DNA of 64,000 bases from Nipponacmea schrenckii (lineage: Eukaryota; Mollusca; Gastropoda; Lottiidae). The number at the start of each line of letters is the position of its first letter. Positions within the stretch are counted from its first letter, which is position 1. The notes below the pieces were generated by a model. That model saw only the letters and a program-made list of their open reading frames with translations. It was not told the origin of the DNA and made no database searches. The position numbers and the translations under genes are program-made. Of this stretch, positions 1-8,213 are shown piece after piece. The stretch spans positions 19,364,338-19,428,337 of the forward strand of contig CM060199.1 in assembly GCA_030562195.1 (NCBI GenBank). The letters are read 5' to 3'.

Positions 1-38
1 GTAGGGTTTGTTTTCCCAATTAGTTATGTTGTCGCTTC
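1..38 (-). CDS. GCNT1-like: GCNT/GT14 glycosyltransferase, start of exon 3 (runs off window)
   Basis: A pyrimidine-rich acceptor (TTTTCTTTTCAG, AG at 40-39) lies in the phase needed after exon 2. Joining gives Gly then SDNITNWENKPY, following IPGSYIG, which is where family members have a variable loop before the C-terminal Cys-rich part of the catalytic domain. Only 38 bases are visible, so the final third of the enzyme, including the last conserved cysteines, is outside the window. Confidence 0.65.
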
Positions 39-417
39 CTGAAAAGAAAACACTTTTGATAAAAAAAACACTGTTCAAATTTATAGGTGAAATGCACTGT
101 TTTAACACATATTTAATTTATCGGATATCTCTTTTGAACACGTTGACACTTTAAAAGAGCCTATAGGCCTGAAAGGAAGTATGGAAGCAAGGTAACCTTT
201 TTTGATTCTGTAGCCAATGTTACAATATTTTAGACCGTAACTCGGGTCCCTTCTGTACTATCCCATCTGTTGGTAGCAACACATGGGTCCTATAGGTTCG
301 AATGAAGTGACCATAAGCTTATGCCTTAAAAGTAAAATATACTTATTGATGAGGTGGGTATTTATTGAGCAAACCAATGCAAATCACGTTCGTGAACACT
401 TATTCAGAGCTCCTTCA

Positions 418-550
418 AGCGCTCAAGCGCTTCAAGTGCTCCTTAAAATTAATGTGTACAATGTGTCAAGCGCTCGGTGAAGTGGTCCTTAAACTTAAAT
501 TGCAGAGTATGTCAAGCGCTCTGTGAAATGGTCCTTAAACTTAAATTGCA
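418..550. repeat. Short 46-bp tandem repeat in GCNT intron 2
   Basis: Two close copies (464-509 and 510-550) share GTCAAGCGCTC and GTCCTTAAACTTAAATTGCA, and a more diverged copy precedes them from about 418. It lies within the 638-bp intron between GCNT exons 2 and 3. Confidence 0.6.
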
Positions 551-676
551 ACCATTCTATGAAAATTTTCCTTACTGCGATTTCCATTGTAAATACCCAA
601 CTCATACCCAATAAGTCTCCCTAGAGTTTTCGAATGCTATGGTACTTCTGGCACTACTAGAGCGACACATACATAC

Positions 677-906
677 CTATGTAGGAACCGGGGATACTAA
701 GTTGAGGGTTGTGATTCAAAGAAGCAAATAGTGTCTCATCTGGTACTATAGTTTTGTTCAACCATTTTATAAAATCTTTAGAAACCGGATTGTTGATGGT
801 ATAGTTTACAAACTGTTTATTTAATGCCACATGAATATTTCCTTTCCTTGGTTTGATACCATGAGGTGGTCGACCCCTTTTTCTCCATCTTGATCTCCAT
901 ATTTGT
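677..906 (-). CDS. GCNT1-like: GCNT/GT14 glycosyltransferase, exon 2
   Basis: Read on the minus strand, acceptor AG at 908-907 opens an exon that completes the split Arg codon of exon 1 and continues RQIWRSRWRKRGRPPHG. It then reads NIHVALNKQFVNY, FIKWLNKTIVPDETLFASL and NHNPQLSIPGSYIG. The pattern (a basic segment, a V-Y region, W, then PDE-x-x-F/W-A and IPGS) matches the middle of the GT14 catalytic domain, where human GCNT1 has SPDEYLWATI and VPGS; the Glu of the PDE segment is a known functional residue of this family. The exon ends in phase 1 at 677 before donor GTATGT. The frame is open throughout and length fits the missing family region. It is too short and starts without ATG, so simple ORF finding misses it. 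Confidence 0.88.
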
Positions 907-1080
907 CTGAAGTTTTGAAAGAATAGGTGAAGTTATGAATATTTCGCTGTAGTAAAGCGAACGACGACTGACACGTTCTTTATACACATATTTTTTAATT
1001 GTGATTCTCTTCCTTTATACATGGAAATTGTTAATTATATGCGATTTGTATTAGGACTTGGCCTCTGTAAGATTTTCTAG

Positions 1081-1690
1081 ATAACATTGAGGCGAATGGA
1101 AAATAACGATTAAATATATTGTATGTTATATTACACAACAAATTGTGAAAACGTAATTCTTGCTTGTACCGTTATCAAAATAACATTGAGGCGAATGGAA
1201 ATTTACGATTAAATATATTGTATATTATAATTACACAACAGATTGTGAAAACGTAATTCTTGCTTGTACCGTTATCAAAATAACATTGAGGCGAATGGAA
1301 AATAACGACTAAATATATTGTATATTATAATTACACAACAGATTGTGAAAACGTTATTCTTGCTTGTACCGTAATCAAAATAACATCGAGGCGAATGGAA
1401 AATAACGATTAAATATATTGTATATTATATTACACAACAGATTGTGAAAACGTTATTCTTGCTTGTACTGTACCGTTATCAAAATAACATTGAGGCGAAT
1501 GGAAAATAACGACTAAATATATTGTATATTATAATTACACAACAGATTGTGAAAACGTTATTCTTGCTTGTACCGCAATCAAAATAACATTGAGGCGAAT
1601 GGAAAATAACGACTAAATATATTGTATATTATTATTACACAACTATTGTGAAAACGTTATTCTTGCTTGTACCGTTATCAAAATAGCATA
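1081..1690. repeat. 100-bp minisatellite, six copies, in GCNT intron 1
   Basis: Copies begin with ATAACATTGAGGCGAATGG at about 1081, 1180, 1280, 1380, 1484 and 1584. One unit is 104 bp owing to a duplicated TGTAC. Units differ by a few substitutions. The array fills most of the 798-bp intron (907-1704) and reaches to within about 15 bp of the donor of exon 1. Confidence 0.92.
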
Positions 1691-1704
1691 ATAAAGAAAC
1701 TGAC

Positions 1705-2909
1705 CTGTCTTTATCAGCATCAACACTGTTAGCACCACGAAACAATTTTAATATTCTTACTATTTGTAAATTAGTTTTTAAAGGATATTCTTGACCTGTT
1801 AAATTGATGAAATATTTCCAATCATTGTATTTATTTAAGTCTCTCATGCATATCAACTCGGACTCGAGAACCGAGAATTCGCCCCACACCACTGGTATTG
1901 TTCTCGAAGCCATTTGAACATTTTTCAGACATCGAGTTATATTTTGTATGGCGTGATGTACGCTCAAATCTGTCTTAGCGTCCACATGTATGCAGTAATG
2001 ATTATGAGGTCTATATATAGCCTTTAATAGATCTTCAACTTGGTTTGCATCCTTGTACATCATAATACTAAATGCCAAAGGAAATTTCAATTCTTCTTCA
2101 GAAATGTTCATGATATATTTTTTAGTCCTACGATAATCACTACAGTTGACAGTAGCTTTGATCAAATCCTTGTTACTGGGTACTTCCTTCCAACACGCTT
2201 TGGTAAAAGAATGTGCATACAATTGTTCGCTTTCATTACCAGCTATTAATTTACGACAGGATGGTATTTTCCATTCTTTGCTTCGCTTGCAAGAGTATCT
2301 TGGTTTATCATCTACTGTTGGGTTTACAGGAGATGTTTCATGTCGACTCTTGCCATCAGTTGTTCTAGTTATAACGCTTGAACTATATGTCGGGATGCTG
2401 TCTTGTATGATATTATGATATTTTCGTTTGTCTGGAGTTTCATGGAATTTGAATTCTGGTGATGTCCGATAAGATTGTTCTTTGGAGTAATTTTTAAGCA
2501 TGAGAAAGAAATCGTTTCGAAATTGGTCATAAAATTTTTCAGATGAACTAGGATTCCAATTTGCTTGAAATTGTTGTTTGGGCTGTTGTATATTTTGAAG
2601 CTTATCTTGATTTGACCATGTAGCTGCTACAATTTCCCGTAGAGTTTTCTGTTGAATAGGAGATTCCGAGTAGATTACATTTCTGATGTTGGTTGATGGA
2701 TACCATGAAGACATGTGGGAAATCATTATGAAAACAATGATGACCATTACCAGCACCAGGCCGTTAAGAGTTAACTTGGCCTTTTGTTGTCTCGTTACTA
2801 CAAAAACATATAGACCGGCAGCCCAGGGCCTCGAAGGTAGACGAACAGGGTACCAATATCTGAGCACGAAGGCATGTATGGGATCACTTAGGTTGTCTGA
2901 ATATGGCAT
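1705..2909 (-). CDS. GCNT1-like: GCNT/GT14 beta-1,6-N-acetylglucosaminyltransferase, exon 1 (N-terminal half)
   Basis: Family members add GlcNAc in beta-1,6 linkage to O-glycan cores in the Golgi. The frame gives a type II membrane protein: hydrophobic segment at about residues 46-64, long Ser/Gln-rich stem to about 255 with several N-glycosylation sequons, then the GT14 (Branch) domain from about 276. Family hallmarks visible are FPLAFSIMMYKD, AIYRPHNHYCIHVDAK, CLKNVQMAS, VVWGEFSVLESELICMRDL, WKYFINLTGQEYPLKTN and LQIVRILKL. Where human core 2 enzymes have NLCG this protein has NLTG, as I recall for many paralogs. The exon ends at 1705 in ACAG followed by GTCAGT and splices in frame to 906. 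The start is uncertain: the most upstream ATG is at 2909, but residues 1-33 fall inside the inverted-repeat arm at 2811-4264. A good acceptor (GTTTTTGTAG) ends at 2798, so the native exon may start at 2797 with the true N-terminus in an upstream exon not found here. Confidence 0.9.
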
Positions 2910-3000
2910 TCTGGCATGCCCCCCCCCCTGGTGGGGAAGGGGATGGCTACCCTTCTAAAGGGCCCCAAAATAGGTTCAAACTAGTTGACGGAGATACCAC

Positions 3001-3905
3001 CCGAAATCTCCACCAATGTCCACTTAGTACCTTAAGATATTCAGCAGTGCAGATGGCAGAAATTTTGTCTGGTGTGGAGTGGGTGCCAGACGACCCTTAA
3101 AGGGTCCCAAAAAGGGGCTATCCTAGATGACATTGGAACCAACCAAAACTTATGCCAAAAGAACCAGTAGGGTATGTAGAGTGTAAAACACCCAATGCCA
3201 GAAAAATTATCCGGTGGTAGGGTCGTGCCAGAAGCCCTTCAATTTTGGACCCTTCAAAAAGCCCACAGGATGGGTTCAGACTACATTGCCGAGGTACCAC
3301 CCGAAATCTCCACCAATGTCAATTTATTACCTTAAGTTGTTCAGCAGTGCAGATGGCAGACATTCTTTCTGGTGTGGAGAGGGTGCCAGACGACCCTTAA
3401 AGGGTCCCAAAAAGGGGCTATCCTAGATGACATTGGTACCAACCAAAACTGATGCCAAAAGAACCAGAAGGGTATGTAGTGTGTAAAACACCCAATGCCA
3501 GAAAAAATATCCGGTGGTAGGGTCGTGCCAGAAGCCCTTCAATTTTGGACCCTACATAGGGCCCACAAGATGAGTTCAGACTACATTGAGGAGATATCAC
3601 ACGAAATCTCCACCAATGTCAACGTATTACCTTAAGTTGTTCAGCAGTGCAGATGGCAGACAATTTGTTTGGTGTGGAGCGGGTGCCAGACGACCCTTAA
3701 AGGGTCCCTAAAAGGGGCTATCGTAGATGACATTGGTACCAACGAAAACTAATGCAAAACAAAAGATTCAGTAGGGTTTGTAAACTGTAAAACACCAAAT
3801 GTCAGACATATTATCCAGTGGAAGAGTTGTGTCAAAAGCCCTTAAATTTTGAACTCTTCAAAGAGGCCCACAGTATGACCTCAAACTTGATTGAGGAGAT
3901 ACCAC
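3001..3905. repeat. Three 300-bp tandem units inside the left arm
   Basis: Unit starts are marked by CGAAATCTCCACCAATGTC at about 3002, 3302 and 3602, with a diverged fourth start near 3906. Each unit holds CAGTGCAGATGGCAGA, CGACCCTTAAAGGGTCCC (itself an imperfect palindrome), a GATGACATTGG segment and CCGGTGGTAGGGTCGTGCC. The short open frames in these units are not credible genes. Confidence 0.9.
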
Positions 3906-4165
3906 CTGAAATCACAACCAATGTATACTTGTTACCTTATGGGGGTTCTGTATAGTACAGATTCATTCCGGTGGTAGAGTTGTGCTGGAACCATCATTTT
4001 TAAAATGATTCACCACTGCAAATTTATTTTTCTTATTACTGAATCAATCATTGTTCACCATCGACTGTTAACTTTAAGTCACACTCAACCAGAACCAACT
4101 AACCCTTATTATTGGTATTGGAAGGTTGTTGTTCTGGTAGCAAATACCAGAGTGGCCATCACCGC

Positions 4166-4264
4166 AAGGCGTCGCTTGACAGAATCGTGTAATATGCATC
4201 TGATTGGTCAGAGGGGCTTTGATCAATCAGATACATATTACAAGATTTTGTCAAGCGACGCCTT
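4166..4264. repeat. 99-bp near-palindrome at inner end of left arm
   Basis: AAGGCGTCGCTTGACA at the left pairs with TGTCAAGCGACGCCTT at the right. The arms are about 45 bp with few mismatches and meet around GAGGGGC. The same palindrome sits at the inner end of the right arm (6945-7043). It could be a terminal hairpin of the element or a small MITE inserted before the arm was duplicated. Confidence 0.88.
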
Positions 4265-4491
4265 GTGGTGTAATGAGACTTAAAACTGCAGTGATTGGCC
4301 TCTGTGGGATATGAGTCAAATCCCCTTAAATGCATAATATATCGAAGATGAACTGTCAGTGTCTGTGTTCTACAATAGATCTTTATTTATATGGCAGCAG
4401 AAACAAATCACTCCACCCTATGACAGCCTTAAGGGGATGGTTAGTATGTTTGAACAGATAATCTGGTTCTCTAGTCCATTTCACTGTCTGT

Positions 4492-4619
4492 GTCGTCACT
4501 CCATTCTATGTCGGAAGTTTGATCTCCAGCTGTTCGCAGAGGAAAATGATGAGACAGAGGACGTCAGTGATACTGGGGACGCTTGAGATCAAACTTCCGA
4601 CATAGAATGGAGTGACGAC
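4492..4619. repeat. Perfect 35-bp inverted repeat with 58-base loop
   Basis: The arm at 4492-4526 (starting GTCGTCACTCCATTCTATGT) is exactly complementary to 4585-4619. No mismatch is visible across 35 pairs. Confidence 0.93.
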
Positions 4620-5123
4620 ATGGTGAAGCCTGAGTGACAATTGTTCACATTTTTCAATCCATGCAAATCCTTGATATGTTGTAACCAATGGCCGATCAAG
4701 ATTTCTTAGCTTTGATAGGTAAGTAACTTTGGATCTTTTAAAAGGTTTTATTTTTACTAGGGTTATTCTAGAGGCAAGTTTCAAACTTGATGTTGTACTT
4801 TCAAAAGAAGCTTAAATGAAATCTTATTATTAATCATTGGTTGAAATAAAAAGATCTGCGATCTTCAACTTCGAAGCATATCGATAAATTTTAGAAATGT
4901 TTTTTGTTTGTATTCAAAATTCTCTCAAATTCCGCACAAGAGAAATAATTTTTTACTAAGTCCTAAATGAGACGATTCGTTAAAGCGTCAACACGTTCAT
5001 ATTATTATGAGTCAATCAGTTGGTGAATATAAATGGGTCGTATACGGGTCAAATACAACCTACATGTAGTTACAATTTTCAGAATAAAGGGGTTGATATT
5101 GTTATAGTACATGTATTTTAATT

Positions 5124-5150
5124 GAGTGGCAAATTAGAAATTTGCCACTC
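5124..5150. repeat. Perfect 12-bp hairpin with 3-base loop
   Basis: GAGTGGCAAATT, loop AGA, then AATTTGCCACTC. The half-motif TTTGCCACTCT recurs near 6270, so these may mark two edges of one nested element. Confidence 0.8.
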
Positions 5151-5398
5151 TTTGTTTTCATTAGATTTTTTTTTTCGGGAAGCTCCCTAGCCCAACTCGA
5201 AAATGGTATAGAAATTTGGTTTGAAAAATACGATAAGATACGTACTGGAATAGAAAATGAATATATAAAACTAAAATTTTTACGCGTCAGTAGTTAGTAA
5301 TTGCATAATAATAATATGCATAATTGCATAACTTTGTTGCTAATTATCCGATCGCTTTGAAAATTACAGAATATAGAGAAGTCGCCTATAGAAATAAA

Positions 5399-5975
5399 CC
5401 CGCATCATAAAAAAATTTCTACCACTTCCGGTTCTTGTGTGAGAACTTCCGGTTTTTTAGAACCGCGTTGGGTCACCCAGCTTCCGGTATATGTAAGAAA
5501 TCAGTGCAAAAGCTATACATATATATCAGGCATAATTAGAACCCTTTTAGAATAAAAAATCCAAACCGAAAGTGATACTTTATGTGTCATCACAGAATGG
5601 TAACATTCAGCAAAATTTTAATAAGTCCGCTAATTTTTATCCGATTTGTCCGATTTTGGTGTTTTTGGAAACCTTGTTACTTTATCTAAAACTTGATGGT
5701 AACAGAATTTTGATTTTCAAATCAAATGACCTTGACCTTCAATGACCCTGAATTTTTTCAAGTAGAATGTTCTTGACCTAAGCTATCCACACATTTGCCT
5801 ATTATGATCGACAACAATTGTTTTGGTACCCGTTTTAGTTTTTTGAAAATTCACAAGGCTATATCAAATGACCTTGACCTTCAATGACCATGAATTTTAA
5901 AAGCGCATCATAAAATTTTTTCTACCACTTCCGGTTTTTACGTGAGAGCTTCCGGTTTTTTAGAACCCTGCTGGG
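5399..5975. repeat. Direct repeats with CTTCCGG and TGACCTTGACC blocks
   Basis: Block A (CATCATAAAA..., CTACCACTTCCGG, GAGAACTTCCGG, TTTTTTAGAACC) occurs at about 5399-5470 and again at 5904-5970. Block B (ATCAAATGACCTTGACCTTC then AATGACC and GAATTTT) occurs at 5721-5755 and 5863-5898. The pattern suggests remnants of a dispersed element. Block B contains TGACCTTGA (5727-5735 and 5869-5877), the complement of the ERR-type half-site TCAAGGTCA. Confidence 0.7.
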
Positions 5976-6944
5976 ATCTGCACAGATATCAATAGTAGCT
6001 TCCTGTTGAGCCCCAGTCGGTGACGTCATAAAAGACGTTAGATTTAGTGGAATTGCAAGCTACAACATCTATCCATGTTTGATATAGTAGATAAATTTCA
6101 ACCTCTTGTTTTATTCACAAAAATAAATATTATTGACAATTCTGACCTTAAATATTTTTATGATGGAACCTTAAAAACTTTCTCATTAATATGAAATTAA
6201 CTTTAAACTGTGGTGTAACAATATTACATAATAAAACTTCGCGTATATTTTTTGAACCCATAGAGGTTGTTTGCCACTCTCGGAACTGTTCACAGTTCTA
6301 GTTGTATTTGGATCTCGAATACTTTTTTGTCTTTCTTTCCAGATGAAATATCAAGGCCCATTGTTCGATTTGCTGGTAAGTCCATGAATAAAGCTAAGGA
6401 TTTTACCAAGTTGCCGACGATACCAATATTGCTGTTACAACAGAATTATTTAAATCTTTTAAAATTTTAGTTCCTTTTCATTTCTTCTACATATATTTCA
6501 TACAGATTGAACACGACAGTCACCCTCCCCCTCCCCCCCCCCCCACTCAGTCGTAACATCCAATAAATAGTTCGTTGTAACATTCTACATTCTAAAAGTC
6601 ATATCTTAAAAATAGTTTCGTGTTAAAGTGTTTTTATTAACAATATGTTGCATCCTGCATACCTTTAAATATTATAATGTCCAATAAACTAGCAAACGAA
6701 CATGTTTTTCTTTTTTTTTACTTTTTGACACGCTTTAGAATCAAGATTGATCGAGAATGGATCAGTCATTTTAACTCGTCGGCGAGTCATTTGTTAAATG
6801 AGTCAATACACTCACAAATTGCTCGTTATTGAGTATACAGACTCATCTGTAAATGAGTGCTAAACGAGTGGTTTTATGGAAAAGTCAAAAACTCACGTAA
6901 ATGAGTACATTTACTCATGATTGTCTTACTTATTTTTCTGTGTG

Positions 6945-7043
6945 AAGGCGTCGCTTGACAAAATCTTGTCATATGCATCTGATTGGTCAAAGCCCCTCTG
7001 ACCAATCAGATGCATATTACACGATTCTGTCAAGCGACGCCTT
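6945..7043. repeat. 99-bp near-palindrome at inner end of right arm
   Basis: Same structure as the left-arm palindrome, with centre GGTCAAAGCCCCTCTGACC. The two differ by a few substitutions. Confidence 0.88.
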
Positions 7044-7311
7044 GCGGTGATGGCCACTATGGTATTTGCTACCAGAACAACAACCTTCCAATACCAATAA
7101 TAAGGGTTAGTTGGTTCTGGTTGAGTGTGACTTAAAGTTAACAGTCGATGGTGAACAATGATTGATTCAGTAATAAGAAAAATAAATTTGCAGTGGTGAA
7201 TCATTTTAAAAATGATGGTTCCAGCACAACTCTACCACCGGAATAAATCTGTATAGCATTGGGTGCTCTATACTAGACAGAACCCCCATAAAGTAACACG
7301 TATACATTGGT

Positions 7312-7900
7312 TGTGATTTCAGGTGGTATCACCTCAATCAAATTTGAAGTCATACTGTTGGCCTCTTTGAAGAGTTCAAAATTTAAGGGCTTTTGACACA
7401 ACTCTTCCACTGGATAATATGTCTGACATTTTGAGTCTTTTGTTTTGCATTAGTTTTCGTTGGTACCAACGTCATCTACGATAGCCCCTTTTAGGGACCC
7501 TTTAAGGGTCGTCTGGCACCCGCTCCACACAAAACAAATTGTCTGCCATCTGCACTGCTGAACAACTTAAGGTAATACGTTGACATTGGTGGAGATTTCG
7601 CGTGATATCTCCTCAATGTAGTCTGAACTCATCTTGTGGGCCCTATGTAGGGTCCAAAATTGAAGGGCTTCTGGCACGACCCTACCACCGGATAATTTTT
7701 CTGGCATTGGGTGTTTTACACTCTACATACCCTACTGGTTCTTTTGGCATAAGTTTCGGTTGGTTCCAATGTCATCTAGGATAGCCCCTTTTTGGGACCC
7801 TTTAAGGGTCGTCTGGCACCCACTCCACACCAGACAAAATTTCTGCCATCTGCACTGCTGAATATCTTAAGGTACTAAGTGGACATTGGTGGAGATTTCG
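7312..7900. repeat. Two 300-bp tandem units inside the right arm
   Basis: GGAGATTTCG marks at 7591 and 7891, plus a diverged TGTGATTTC near 7313, define the units in inverted orientation relative to the left arm. Confidence 0.88.
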
Positions 7901-8213
7901 GGTGGTATCTCCGTCAACTAGTTTGAACCTATTTTGGGGCCCTTTAGAAGGGTAGCCATCCCCTTCCCCACCAGGGGGGGGGGGGCATGCCAGAATGCCA
8001 TATTCAGACAACCTTAGTAATCCCATACATGCCTCCGTGCTCAGATATTGGTACCCAGTTCGTCTACCTTCGAGGCCCTGGGCTGCCGGTCTAATAGGAT
8101 TAAAATTGAAATGTCATAGAAAAAAAAATGATATAAAGAAGTAAGATTGATTGTTAGTAGACGAGGACATTTATGTAATTTCACAAAGCGAAGAGCCTTT
8201 TAATTTAGTCAGA

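Larger units (their letters stand above)
2811..4264 (+). mobile_element. Left arm of large inverted repeat (foldback-like element)
   Basis: This 1454-bp arm reads TAGACCGGCAGCCCAGGGCC at its outer end and finishes with GTCAAGCGACGCCTT. The whole arm recurs in reverse complement at 6945-8093, apart from one missing 300-bp unit and scattered substitutions. Parts in order: outer terminal segment with a poly-C tract (2811-3000), three 300-bp tandem units, a unique segment, and a 99-bp near-palindrome at the inner end. It carries no recognisable transposase, so it would be non-autonomous. The core of tandem units between fixed flanks recalls the pearl/CvA class of bivalve elements (non-autonomous Helentrons), but this is inference. 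The outer end lies just upstream of the GCNT exon. Flanks read ...ACATA at the left and ATAGG... at the right, giving at best a 3-bp ATA target duplication. Confidence 0.8.
4265..6944. other. Spacer between the inverted arms
   Basis: This 2.7-kb stretch holds no intact gene. It contains a perfect 35-bp inverted repeat, a 12-bp hairpin, two related blocks of direct repeats, a possible microexon and a cluster of ACTCAT/ATGAGT motifs, each listed separately. Around 4538-4635 an acidic reading (EENDETEDVSD, then SDIEWSDD after a stop) resembles the acidic N-termini of some transposases, but is too short and interrupted to assign. Confidence 0.6.
6945..8093 (-). mobile_element. Right arm of large inverted repeat (foldback-like element)
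   Basis: Reverse complement of the left arm: it starts with AAGGCGTCGCTTGACA and ends with GGGCTGCCGGTCTA. It is about 305 bp shorter because it carries two rather than three 300-bp units. Its outer unit is a chimera: the outer half matches left unit 1, the inner half left unit 2. A poly-G tract at about 7973-7984 mirrors the poly-C of the left arm. Confidence 0.8.

Noticed and set aside
270..310. tRNA B-box-like GGTTCGAAT near 296
   Set aside because: No A box at a workable distance and no cloverleaf can be drawn.
4005..4283. 92-codon open frame repeated at 6926-7204
   Set aside because: Its conservation is explained by the inverted-repeat arms. The peptide has no domain and ends in the palindrome.
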